Below are positions 1 to 6,550 of a stretch of 7,608 bases of DNA, one piece after another (position 1 is the stretch's first letter; the number at the start of each line of letters is the position of its first letter). Position numbers and translations under genes: made by a program. A model generated the notes under the pieces. The model was given only the letters and a program-made list of their open reading frames with translations. It was not told the DNA's origin and ran no database searches. The DNA lies in the NCBI GenBank assembly GCA_964370445.1, contig CAYJJK010000111.1:1-7608 (forward strand), read 5' to 3'. This DNA is from JAAYCI01 sp964370445 (GTDB lineage Bacteria; Bacillota; Clostridia; Oscillospirales; Ruminococcaceae).

Positions 1-39
1 CACTTCTTTCAGCTTAATCTCTGCTCGAATATAGGCCAT
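1..39 (-). CDS. 5' end of an unidentified gene, cut by the window edge
   Basis: Only the first 13 codons are present, reading MAYIRAEIKLKEV, and I do not recognise the product. The start at 39 is chosen because a strong Shine-Dalgarno sequence (AGAGGGGAG on the minus strand, about 46-54) lies 6 bases upstream of it. An in-frame ATG at 45 would sit directly against that site with no spacer. The gene follows the EAL-HDOD gene in the same direction, but an intrinsic terminator at 63-99 separates them and leaves only about ten bases between the U-tract and the ribosome site, too little for a separate promoter. It is therefore either expressed by read-through or from a promoter inside the upstream gene. 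Confidence rests on the ribosome site and the open frame alone. Confidence 0.55.
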   Translation of the reverse strand, partial: MAYIRAEIKLKEV

Positions 40-62
40 TTGCATCTCCCCTCTTATTTAAG

Positions 63-99
63 AAAAAATCCCTCAAAGCGTTGCCTTGAGGGATTTTTT
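63..99 (-). terminator. Intrinsic terminator after the cheV / EAL-HDOD unit
   Basis: A perfect 9-bp stem, ATCCCTCAA (68-76) with TTGAGGGAT (86-94), encloses a 9-base loop. A-runs and T-runs flank it on both sides, so the stem can extend by about five A:U pairs and the structure could end transcripts in either direction. On the minus strand it follows the EAL-HDOD stop codon immediately, and the stop (98-100) touches the outer arm. It is the only clear terminator seen in the minus-strand block. Confidence 0.85.
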
Positions 100-1333
100 A
101 CTCTGCTGTTGTTGCCTGAGCACTCATCAAGCTACTCCATATGCCGTTAACATACTCTGCAGCTTCTAAATACTTCTCATTTACAATGTCTTTCTCAAGG
201 CCTAAAGACTCAAGATAGGGCGTAACATGTTTAAAATCTGCATTATCAAAGGCAATTGTTAAATTGTATAACTCTCCGCAAACACCTTCACCATTTATAA
301 TACCCAGTTTAATTTCATCTGAAACGGGTAATTTTTCAATCACCTGCTCTAACGGTAAGCCCATGAGCATCCCTAATGTGGAGAACATGCCCATGAGGTA
401 TGCCTCGCTGGGGCTGATGGGGAATTCTGGCAAAGAGCCAACCATATGCTGGCAAAACCTACCCCGCAAGAAGCTGGTTTTTATCAGCTCCACCGGTATT
501 TTTCCATCGCTCCCTTTAAAACTCAATAGGTATATCCATTGTTTTAATTGGTCAATACCCAACACCACAAGCGCTTGCTTCACACTGCGCACCGGGTTTC
601 TAAGCGCAAAATATGCCGAGTTCACAAGCTTAATCAAGCTGAATGTTAGTGTAACATCACGTGAAATTACCGCTGTAATTTCATCCACATTTGCATCCTC
701 TTTTGTAACAGCCACAATAAGCTGGAAGAAGTTGGATTGCAGATGCTCCATTTTTGGCACAACCGCGTACATACTTTCAGCAACTGAGGAGCCTTGCAAA
801 TAGCGGATACCATACTGTTCGGCCAGCTGGAAAACTTCGCTTGAATTGACATGCTCGCCCATTACTGTTTTTTGGAAGCTGTTACCAATATCTAAAATGC
901 TGCTAAGTGAATGATTGGGTTTTGATAAATCCAGCTTGATGATATCTACAATGTCTAAAATTGCAAAGTAACGGCTAGAAAACTCAAACCCTTTGATGGC
1001 AAGTTGAAACCCCTGCCTATGATAGCCTTCCAAAAGCTCCTGCGCCACCGGATGCACCAAAACAGTGTCATCCACTTGTATCACCAAATGATCTGGTGAC
1101 ATCATCTTTGGGATGTCCTTTTCTAGAAGGCTTGGTGTGAATGTGATAAAAGCCTTCTTGTCGTCTAAAAACTTGCTTGTATCCATGTGTAGCAAAAAAT
1201 CTGCGATCATATTTGCCGACATCATGTCTTGTTGGTTATACAGCGAAATACCTTTGTCTTCATAAAGCAATTCATAGGCCACGGCTTCGCCATCTGGTCC
1301 GATAATGGGTTGGCGCACAATACTGGTGCTCAC
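98..1333 (-). CDS. EAL-HDOD signalling protein, YuxH-like, with degraded EAL catalytic residues
   Basis: This 411-residue protein has the two-part layout of the YuxH-like EAL-HDOD family: an EAL phosphodiesterase fold at about 1-190 and an HDOD domain at about 195-390. In the EAL part, YELL (20-23) stands where EAL belongs, and IKLD (132-135), E160 and QG (180-181) are kept. The metal-binding DDFG motif is replaced by KGFE (114-117), and the conserved Asn after strand two is missing, so cyclic-di-GMP hydrolysis is unlikely. The protein may instead bind the nucleotide or act as a protein platform. The HDOD domain (for example LVNSAYF, 236-242) is a non-catalytic relative of HD phosphohydrolases found in signalling proteins. 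The start is GTG with AGGAG nine bases upstream. It lies 54 bases after cheV, probably co-transcribed, which suggests a role in motility or chemotaxis signalling. Confidence 0.87.
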   Translation of the reverse strand: MSTSIVRQPIIGPDGEAVAYELLYEDKGISLYNQQDMMSANMIADFLLHMDTSKFLDDKKAFITFTPSLLEKDIPKMMSPDHLVIQVDDTVLVHPVAQELLEGYHRQGFQLAIKGFEFSSRYFAILDIVDIIKLDLSKPNHSLSSILDIGNSFQKTVMGEHVNSSEVFQLAEQYGIRYLQGSSVAESMYAVVPKMEHLQSNFFQLIVAVTKEDANVDEITAVISRDVTLTFSLIKLVNSAYFALRNPVRSVKQALVVLGIDQLKQWIYLLSFKGSDGKIPVELIKTSFLRGRFCQHMVGSLPEFPISPSEAYLMGMFSTLGMLMGLPLEQVIEKLPVSDEIKLGIINGEGVCGELYNLTIAFDNADFKHVTPYLESLGLEKDIVNEKYLEAAEYVNGIWSSLMSAQATTAE

Positions 1334-1387
1334 TTGTATTCACTCCTCATGAACAAACTGATAAAACCATAAAATGTATTCGCGATA

Positions 1388-2287
1388 TTAAAACAATGTT
1401 CTATCTACAAACTGTATCAATTCTGATAACTCCGGCTTAGAAAACTGGCCGGTTGCACCAAGGTCAGTGCCTTTCAACTTGGATGTTTCGTTAATCAGCG
1501 ACGAGAAAATAACAACCGGAATATGCCTAAAATCCTCATCATCCCGTATCCGTTTGAGTAGGTGATGCCCATCCATGTGTGGCATTTCAATATCTGTGAT
1601 AATAAGGCGCGCGTAGTCGTTCACAGATTTTCCGGCATTGCGCATGGTGTTCAGGTATTCCCATGCCTCAAGACCGTGCTCTGTAAAGGTCACATTTTTA
1701 TAACCCGCCTTAGATAAACCTTTTTCTAATAAGCTACGAAGTAGCATTGAGTCCTCTGCCACTACAAGTGGCATATATTTGTCGCTGCTTTCTAGCACTT
1801 CGTCTAAGTTAATGCCTGTGCGCGGGCTAATTTCTCTGATGATTTTTTCGAAATCTAAAATGGTAATCAGGCGGCCTTCATACGCTGTGATTGCAGTTGC
1901 CACGCCTTCATCGCCACCATAAATAATGTCATCTGGTTTTTTAAGGTTCTCCCACGAAATCCGATTGATACCCACCACCTCATGAACATGAAATGCATAG
2001 GTTTCCTTGCTGAAATTTGTAATGATAAAAATATCGAAATCTGGGTTAGCACTTTGAGCAAGCCCCAAATGATGCGCTAGGTTAACCACCGTAATCACTT
2101 CATTGCGTGGCTTGAAAACCCCCTCAATGTCGGGATGTGATTTTTGCATCGGGTTGACGGACTGTACCTTCATAATTTCTTGCACTTTGGCTACATTGAT
2201 GCCAAACAGCTTGCCCGAAACAGAAAATTCCATAATTTCCAGTTCGTTTGTACCGGATTCAAGCAAAATCTCCGATTGTTTACGCAT
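1388..2287 (-). CDS. cheV: Chemotaxis coupling protein CheV (CheW domain plus receiver domain)
   Basis: The 299-residue length and domain order are typical of CheV. Residues about 15-155 form a CheW-like domain that links chemoreceptors to the kinase CheA. Residues about 172-299 form a response-regulator receiver. The receiver keeps all key residues: the acidic pair E178-D179, the phospho-acceptor D232 in LIITDIEMPHMDG, the Ser pair at 262-263, and K284 in the FSKP motif. Phosphorylation by CheA is therefore expected to tune receptor coupling and adaptation, as known for CheV in Bacillus. It acts at the cytoplasmic face of receptor arrays. The ATG at 2287 follows a GGGGGA ribosome site. It is the first gene of a probable two-gene unit with the EAL-HDOD protein, downstream of an extended -10 promoter. 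No chemoreceptor or cheA is in the window. Confidence 0.95.
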   Translation of the reverse strand: MRKQSEILLESGTNELEIMEFSVSGKLFGINVAKVQEIMKVQSVNPMQKSHPDIEGVFKPRNEVITVVNLAHHLGLAQSANPDFDIFIITNFSKETYAFHVHEVVGINRISWENLKKPDDIIYGGDEGVATAITAYEGRLITILDFEKIIREISPRTGINLDEVLESSDKYMPLVVAEDSMLLRSLLEKGLSKAGYKNVTFTEHGLEAWEYLNTMRNAGKSVNDYARLIITDIEMPHMDGHHLLKRIRDDEDFRHIPVVIFSSLINETSKLKGTDLGATGQFSKPELSELIQFVDRTLF

Positions 2288-2330
2288 AAGAATCCCCCTT
2301 TTACTAGCTGCCCATTACTTCCTACTATCT

Positions 2331-2339
2331 ATCATATCA
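2331..2339 (-). promoter_or_regulatory. Likely extended -10 promoter for cheV
   Basis: On the minus strand the sequence TGATATGAT gives an extended -10 (TGn then TATGAT) 43 bases before the cheV start. No good -35 is visible at 16-18 bases, as expected if the TG motif compensates. The rest of the 143-base gap (2288-2430) is AT-rich, with long A-runs on the minus strand, and shows no terminator after the FtsA-like gene, so read-through from that gene is also possible. Confidence 0.45.
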
Positions 2340-2430
2340 AACAGTATGGAAAAACACCACCATTTTTTTACTTTTTTTTTATTTTCTCTATTATTCTTTA
2401 AAATTCCAGCCATTTACCACAACAAAATTC

Positions 2431-4518
2431 TTATTTTTTCTCTTCCCAGTTAATTTCCACCGTATCGCCTATTTGCAACACATCTAAATATCCCGCCTGT
2501 TTTCCATTGCATTCAATTTGTACCCACCCTTTGGGGCTGCTAGGGTCAATATCCAGCAGCGGCAACAAATCCAACACGGTGTGCTGGCTTTTATCTGCCT
2601 TAGGAGGCAAAACAATATTTTTACCGTTCAATTGCACACGCATGCTACTGCCTATTAGTGCATTTTGTTCTGTCGGGTTTTGTTCTTCACTTGGCAAGTT
2701 TTGGCTTTCAGGTGCATTTAACTCCATTTCACTTTTTGAAGTTTCCAATGAGTTTTCAGCCTGCTCGGCTTTCGAAAAAACGGTTTTTTCTTCATTGATT
2801 AAATCGCCCGGTTCTAAAATTTGTTCTTTTGTTGCAATCTCTCCATTGCAATATACCGTGTGCTTTTGCATGTCTATCCCACTGGCCTCGCAAAGCTCTC
2901 TCACCGTTTTTATACTGGCAAAAACCACTTGCGCTTGTTCTGTAATTTCAGTATCTGTTGTAACCAACCGTCCATTTAAAAGCACCACATCGCCAACACT
3001 GTATTCTACCTCGCCTAAAAACACAGAAAACTGCGTTCCCTTTGGCATATAATCCAAAATCACAGGGTGGGCATCTTCTCCATTTTCTGCAACTTCTATC
3101 GTTAAAACATCTCCACCGTACACAGGTGCTGTTAGGGCAGAAACCTCGCCGTTTAGTTGAATTTGTGCCACGATATGCGGTTTGCCAAAAGCCACTTTGC
3201 GCTCATTATTTAGCTGAAACACCACCGAACGCCCACTGTGCCCCATCAAATCAGCATGCCTGTAACCTGCCAGCAACAAAACATCCATCACACTGATGCC
3301 TTCTCCACCGATAAAAAGCCGAATCTTTTTTTCATTCACCTGCACAAAACTTCCGCCTGCCGATATTTCTTCTGCTGCCGTTAGGGCAATGCCCACCGGT
3401 GTTGCATGCTCTGGCGCATCTAGGCCAGCACTCTCATTCAATATCCGTCCAGAAAAATTTGTACCTGCAACTGCAACTTTGTTTGTGTCTATGCCCAATC
3501 TCTCTGCCAATTTCTGACACAAGCCAAAGGTACGGCTACCGCCACCAACCAAGAAAACTGCTGCCGGCACACCGCCGTTACACTCTTCAATTCTATCTGC
3601 TATCACTTTTGCAAGAACATCCACACTCTGGTCTATCGCTTGTAAAATGCTTTCAGAGGTTGTGTTTTGTGTGTGCCCCAAAATATCAGTATAGCTCACA
3701 CCATCCCCATTTTCCAGTGCCAGTTTGATTTGCTCTGCTGTTTCAAAATTCACAAGGCAATGCCGAATAATTGCTTCTGTAATCTCATCACCTGCCACAG
3801 TGGCCATGGTATATCCCGCCACTTTTCCATCTTTGGTTATGGCAATATCAGATGTTCCCGCGCCAATATCCACCATTGCCAAATTTAAAAGTCGAATATC
3901 TTGGGGCAGCACTGCACGCATAGCTGCAATTGGCTCTAGGGTTAAGGTTTCAATTTCTAAACCCACAAGTTCCATACAACGCCTTAAACTGCTCACCACT
4001 TCTCCGGGCAAAAAAGTTGCAATCACTTCCACTTCTGCCTCATCACCTTTGTGCTGTAGCAAGTTCGAAAACGTATATCCATCTATTGTTGCCTGTACCA
4101 CAGAGTGACCCACGCAATGATACTGGCCTATACTATCTTTCAAGTTAAGCGCGTCTCGAGCTTCGTTCACGGCACAGCTCTCCAGCTCATACAACAGTTG
4201 TTTATCCACGGCCTTTCCAAACAACGCCCTTTTGTGCACCCCACTGATAGATTTTAGGGCACGGCCAGCTCCGGCCACCGCCACACGGCTAAGCTGTGTT
4301 CCCGTTTTTTCCTCTAAGCGCTGTTTAAGCTCGGCCGCCACACGCGCCACTTGGGCAATATCTTCAATTTGGCCGTCTATCATCGCACGCTTTGGGTGCT
4401 GTAGTTCTTCGTAAGCTTCCACCCAAAACTGGTCTCCCTCTTTATGCCCCACAATACCAATGAGACTTCTGGTTCCGATATCAAGAGCAAATACCTGCTG
4501 ACTGCTTTGTTCCTCCAC
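2431..4518 (-). CDS. FtsA/PilM-type actin-like ATPase with a long tail of beta-grasp-like repeats
   Basis: The 695-residue protein begins with an actin/Hsp70-type ATPase domain of the FtsA family (about 8-390). It shows phosphate motif 1 at DIGTRSLIG (13-21), an SHS2-like inserted region after about 76, phosphate motif 2 at VDIGAGTSDIAI (216-227), and the adenosine motif at LVGGGSR (323-329). Ordinary FtsA is about 420 residues; this one adds some 300, and no FtsZ-proximal gene is nearby, so it is probably a paralogue and not the main division FtsA. The tail (398-690) holds repeats with NG...GD signatures, interrupted by an acidic Glu/Ser/Asn linker (about 578-622). It ends in WEEKK, without the Gly-Gly of sulfur carriers or ubiquitin. 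The GTG start has AAGGAGGT nine bases upstream and an in-frame stop directly before it, which fixes the start. The gene follows the PilZ gene by 29 bases. Its exact function is unknown. Confidence 0.85.
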   Translation of the reverse strand: MEEQSSQQVFALDIGTRSLIGIVGHKEGDQFWVEAYEELQHPKRAMIDGQIEDIAQVARVAAELKQRLEEKTGTQLSRVAVAGAGRALKSISGVHKRALFGKAVDKQLLYELESCAVNEARDALNLKDSIGQYHCVGHSVVQATIDGYTFSNLLQHKGDEAEVEVIATFLPGEVVSSLRRCMELVGLEIETLTLEPIAAMRAVLPQDIRLLNLAMVDIGAGTSDIAITKDGKVAGYTMATVAGDEITEAIIRHCLVNFETAEQIKLALENGDGVSYTDILGHTQNTTSESILQAIDQSVDVLAKVIADRIEECNGGVPAAVFLVGGGSRTFGLCQKLAERLGIDTNKVAVAGTNFSGRILNESAGLDAPEHATPVGIALTAAEEISAGGSFVQVNEKKIRLFIGGEGISVMDVLLLAGYRHADLMGHSGRSVVFQLNNERKVAFGKPHIVAQIQLNGEVSALTAPVYGGDVLTIEVAENGEDAHPVILDYMPKGTQFSVFLGEVEYSVGDVVLLNGRLVTTDTEITEQAQVVFASIKTVRELCEASGIDMQKHTVYCNGEIATKEQILEPGDLINEEKTVFSKAEQAENSLETSKSEMELNAPESQNLPSEEQNPTEQNALIGSSMRVQLNGKNIVLPPKADKSQHTVLDLLPLLDIDPSSPKGWVQIECNGKQAGYLDVLQIGDTVEINWEEKK
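2449..3327 (-). other. Four beta-grasp-like modules in the FtsA-like tail
   Basis: In residues 398-690 an Asn-Gly turn is followed exactly 13 residues later by Gly-Asp in three places: N456/G469-D470, N558/G571-D572 and N671/G684-D685. A fourth copy has N515 with QA (528-529) at the GD position. Before several of these lies a helix-like stretch (VMDVLLLAGY, VRELCEASGI, VLDLLPLLDI). The order of strand, helix, NG strand and GD strand resembles ThiS/MoaD/TGS-type beta-grasp domains. Approximate modules are 398-476, 486-533, 535-576 and 626-690. The repeat pattern is seen directly; the fold is inference. Confidence 0.55.
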
Positions 4519-4547
4519 TCAACCGTTACCTCCTTGCCTCTACAATT

Positions 4548-5213
4548 CTATAATGCAACACTACGCTCTCTTCGCCGTGTTCTTTCTATACGCTGCAGTT
4601 CAAACAATTTATTGCACAGATTGTCACTTTGTCGGTCACTCATCTTTTCAAAGCTACAGCCGTATTGATGCCGATGGCCTTGGTTAACAACTTCTCTTTG
4701 CACTCGAATCAAAAACTCCATTTTTGTGCCCATCAATTTCATCTCAAGTTGATAATCCATGTTTTTATGCAGTGTTTGCTCCGAAAGCACCCGTGCCCCT
4801 GTGAGGCTTAAGTCAATCACTTCTACCGGAATACTGGGCACTTCTTTTGGCTCTTCATCTTCGTCCTCGTCATTTTCTTCCAGCACCGGATACAGCACTG
4901 CCTCTGTCTTTGTGCGAACACGAAAAGCATTGCGTTGTTCTGACGCTTCGAACGTTACCACTTCTTCAAAGCGCACAAAAGTATTGGTGGAAAGATACAC
5001 AATGCCCACCATAATAGTAAACATATCCCCTTTGCGCACAAGAAGCTTCATGCGCCGCCGATACTGAAGAAGTGGTATTCTCTCTCCTTCCAGTGCTGCA
5101 ATCCCAATGGCATCATGATCTATTTCTATCACTCGTCCTACCGACACAGGGTAATCATCCATGCTTTTCAGCTCACACATCGCCCCTGTATATTCCTGTG
5201 GTAATGCTAACAT
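4548..5213 (-). CDS. PilZ-domain protein, likely cyclic-di-GMP receptor of the YcgR type
   Basis: The 221-residue protein has an N-terminal YcgR-like beta domain (about 1-85) and a C-terminal PilZ domain (about 90-205). Both cyclic-di-GMP-binding signatures are intact: RNAFR (R94 and R98) for RxxxR and DLSLTG (D134, S136, G139) for DxSxxG. Proteins of this layout act as cyclic-di-GMP receptors that brake flagella or control surface behaviour. An acidic insert (about 113-124, nearly all Asp/Glu) separates the two motifs, and the C-terminus is rich in Arg. I chose ATG at 5213 because AAGGA lies eight bases upstream; the TTG at 5219 would be too close to that site. The gene sits 24 bases after the ComFB-like gene and 29 bases before the FtsA-like gene, so the three are probably one operon. 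Confidence 0.88.
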   Translation of the reverse strand: MLALPQEYTGAMCELKSMDDYPVSVGRVIEIDHDAIGIAALEGERIPLLQYRRRMKLLVRKGDMFTIMVGIVYLSTNTFVRFEEVVTFEASEQRNAFRVRTKTEAVLYPVLEENDEDEDEEPKEVPSIPVEVIDLSLTGARVLSEQTLHKNMDYQLEMKLMGTKMEFLIRVQREVVNQGHRHQYGCSFEKMSDRQSDNLCNKLFELQRIERTRRRERSVAL

Positions 5214-5237
5214 AGTCAACTTCCTTCTCTATTTTGG

Positions 5238-5534
5238 TTATTCATGACCATTTTTCATATGTCCGTTGGGATCCTGTTGCCCAATCTCATCAATCCCTTT
5301 GCCTAGGGCCACCCAAATATCAGATGTGTTTTGCCTTACTTTATTCCTAAATGTGTGGTGCACCTCTCCCATCACACCGGTCACATAAAAAGGCGGTAAT
5401 TCGTTTAAAGCTACAGCCAATATGGCTGCTTTGCAAGCAGGACACCTACACAATTCTTGATATTTTTCAGGGTGTAGGCTAAATTCCTCGTTTAGCATTG
5501 TCTCTACTTGCTCTACCATGCAATTTTTTACCAC
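5238..5534 (-). CDS. comFB: ComFB-family protein (late competence development family)
   Basis: The 98-residue protein matches the small ComFB family: an N-terminal helix beginning with VKN and VEQ, a cysteine cluster C29-x-C31-x2-C34 likely to bind zinc, then the hallmark AVALNELPPFYV (40-51) and a GEV segment. In Bacillus, comFB lies in the late competence operon, and cyanobacterial members have been reported as cyclic-di-GMP receptors, one affecting cell size. Here no comFA or comFC is adjacent; the partners are a PilZ protein and an FtsA-like ATPase, which favours the signalling role. The start is GTG, with AGGAGG seven bases upstream; an internal ATG at 5519 is less well placed. A near-consensus promoter lies about 50 bases upstream, making this the first gene of the operon. 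The C-terminal tail is His/Asn/Gly-rich. Confidence 0.85.
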   Translation of the reverse strand: MVKNCMVEQVETMLNEEFSLHPEKYQELCRCPACKAAILAVALNELPPFYVTGVMGEVHHTFRNKVRQNTSDIWVALGKGIDEIGQQDPNGHMKNGHE

Positions 5535-5584
5535 CCGGCGCCCTCCTACATCTCACGACCCGAATATTATATATATATTGTACT

Positions 5585-5613
5585 ATTATATCAGAAATCA
5601 CCTCATCGGACAA
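5585..5613 (-). promoter_or_regulatory. Sigma-A type promoter of the comFB / PilZ / FtsA-like operon
   Basis: On the minus strand a -35 TTGTCC (5608-5613), a 17-base spacer and a perfect -10 TATAAT (5585-5590) are present, with a TG one base before the -10. Transcription would begin near 5578, giving a leader of about 45 bases that contains an alternating AT stretch and the AGGAGG ribosome site. This is the best promoter in the window. Confidence 0.8.
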
Positions 5614-5705
5614 TACCTTATCCTTGCGCTATTTTTCAGGACATTATTGTTCCAACGGCATTTTACATGTGCTCATAATCAATTGGATTTTTTCTTTGGG
5701 GATGC

Positions 5706-5734
5706 TAGTCAAATCCAAACTGGTGTGCTATACT
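5706..5734 (+). promoter_or_regulatory. Divergent promoter of the membrane-anchored repeat protein
   Basis: TAGTCA (5706-5711, four of six matches to the -35), a 17-base spacer and TATACT (5729-5734) preceded by TG at one base form an extended -10 promoter. It lies back-to-back with the comFB promoter, about 90 bases away. The remainder of the 254-base gap between the two genes shows no further gene. Confidence 0.6.
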
Positions 5735-5788
5735 TAGAAATAGAGAAGGTTGTTGAAATATGCCTATAAAGTGGGGGTTTTGGCATCT

Positions 5789-6367
5789 ATGAAAAAAAAG
5801 AAATTACTCATCATCATCATTATTGTTGTGGTTGTCTTGGTAGGGGCTTTTCTTGCTCTTATGTTTACCGGCATCTTACCGTTTGGCCCGGGCGCTGGCG
5901 AATCCGATTCCAGTGAAATGTCGTCCTCTGCTTCCATGACTACCTCGGGTTCTATGGCCGTTCCGATGTCAGGCTCTATGCCCGCTATGAGCGGCTCTAT
6001 GGCTAGTGTTAGTGGATCCATGGCAGCTGCCAGTGGCACCACCACAACAGTTGTTGCAAATCCAGATCGTTTTTTTGAAGGTGAATACTATTTTCAAAAT
6101 ATCACTGGTGTTGCATTAACAGAAATTCAAATTGCACCTGCAGGCACCGCTTCTTGGGAAAGCAACTTGCTTGGAGAAACCGCCTTAGAAAATGGCGAAA
6201 CTTGGGCATTGCCACTGATGCTGCGTGACCTTGGTGGCACTTGGGATTTGCGCACAACAGACGCAAATGGGCAAGAACTGCTTTACACCGGGCTGGATTT
6301 TTACGCCAATTCCAAATTTGTTTTGACCTTAGAGGGCGAAAACCCTAGCTTAAGGCAGGCTCCTTAA
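5789..6367 (+). CDS. Membrane-anchored protein with Ser/Gly/Met repeat stalk and beta-rich C-terminal domain
   Basis: I do not recognise a named family. From the ATG at 5789 the protein has 192 residues. Four lysines precede a long Ile/Val/Leu membrane segment (6-26), with no lipobox cysteine, so it is probably an N-terminally anchored protein facing outward. Residues 37-90 are a low-complexity Ser/Thr/Gly/Met stalk with SGSM units. Residues about 94-183 form a compact domain with FQNITG (102-107), WESNLLG (123-129) and WDLRTTDANG (152-161). This resembles small secreted beta domains that share an N-x-TG / WxxNLLG / DLRxxDxxG pattern. In-frame TTG (5750) or GTG (5771) starts are possible, but the ATG followed by lysines makes the natural signal-anchor start; a GGGGG tract lies 12 bases upstream, a rather long spacing. 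It stands alone after its own promoter, and no strong terminator follows. Confidence 0.7.
   Translation: MKKKKLLIIIIIVVVVLVGAFLALMFTGILPFGPGAGESDSSEMSSSASMTTSGSMAVPMSGSMPAMSGSMASVSGSMAAASGTTTTVVANPDRFFEGEYYFQNITGVALTEIQIAPAGTASWESNLLGETALENGETWALPLMLRDLGGTWDLRTTDANGQELLYTGLDFYANSKFVLTLEGENPSLRQAP
5945..6034 (+). repeat. Imperfect tandem repeat coding for SGSM units
   Basis: SGSM begins at residues 53, 61, 68 and 75 of the membrane-anchored protein, with a degenerate SGT at 82. The period is thus about 21 bases (first unit 24). The codons have drifted between copies, so this is an old or protein-level repeat, not a recent DNA duplication. It forms the stalk between membrane anchor and C-terminal domain. 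Confidence 0.7.
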
Positions 6368-6430
6368 CCATAATATACCCGTAAAATTCAAATAAAAATC
6401 GAAAAGATTGCCAAAGTATGAAATCAGTAC

Positions 6431-6459
6431 TTGTAATTTATCTTGAAATCTGGTAGAAT
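6431..6459 (+). promoter_or_regulatory. Promoter of rpmB
   Basis: TTGTAA (6431-6436), a 17-base spacer and TAGAAT (6454-6459) with TG one base upstream make a good extended -10 promoter. Transcription would start near 6466, giving a leader of about 85 bases before rpmB. I see no convincing hairpin or known riboswitch in that leader. Confidence 0.7.
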
Positions 6460-6550
6460 ATTTTAGCGAGCTCAAATTCAGCAGGTTTTTTTGATTGATA
6501 ACATATTACCCTGTTGATCTTATATTTTGCACAAAGAGGAGGTGCAGTTT

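Noticed and set aside
264..803. Plus-strand open frame of 179 codons opposite the EAL-HDOD gene
   Set aside because: It lies entirely antisense to a well-supported gene, has no recognisable domain and no good ribosome site.
2361..2400. T-rich tract read as a terminator after the FtsA-like gene
   Set aside because: On the coding (minus) strand it is A-rich, and no stable hairpin precedes a U-run, so it cannot serve as an intrinsic terminator there.
2507..4414. Several plus-strand open frames opposite the FtsA-like gene
   Set aside because: Their compositions (Ser, Cys, His-rich runs) are what the antisense of this coding region would give, and none shows a family signature.
2431..4518. The FtsA-like gene as the cell-division ftsA itself
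   Set aside because: It is about 280 residues too long, has no ftsZ or ftsQ neighbour, and sits in a signalling operon, so a paralogue is more likely.
5498..5769. Plus-strand frames across the divergent intergenic region
   Set aside because: They run through two good promoters and an AT-alternating leader, and the translations look random.
5792..5799. Eight-A run directly after the start codon of the membrane-anchored protein as a phase-variation site
   Set aside because: Lysine-rich anchors commonly give such runs, and no evidence of length variation can be seen in one sequence.
5764..6045. Minus-strand 93-codon frame opposite the repeat stalk
   Set aside because: It is the complement of low-complexity sequence, with no start context and no homology-like motif.
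6350..6367. Hairpin TTAAGG...CCTTAA at the end of the membrane-anchored protein gene
   Set aside because: Only six base pairs, overlapping the stop codon and without a following T-run, so it is not a convincing terminator.
6466..6550. Riboswitch or autoregulatory leader before rpmB
   Set aside because: Only a four-pair CAGG/CCTG match over a long loop is visible, and no known leader motif is recognised.
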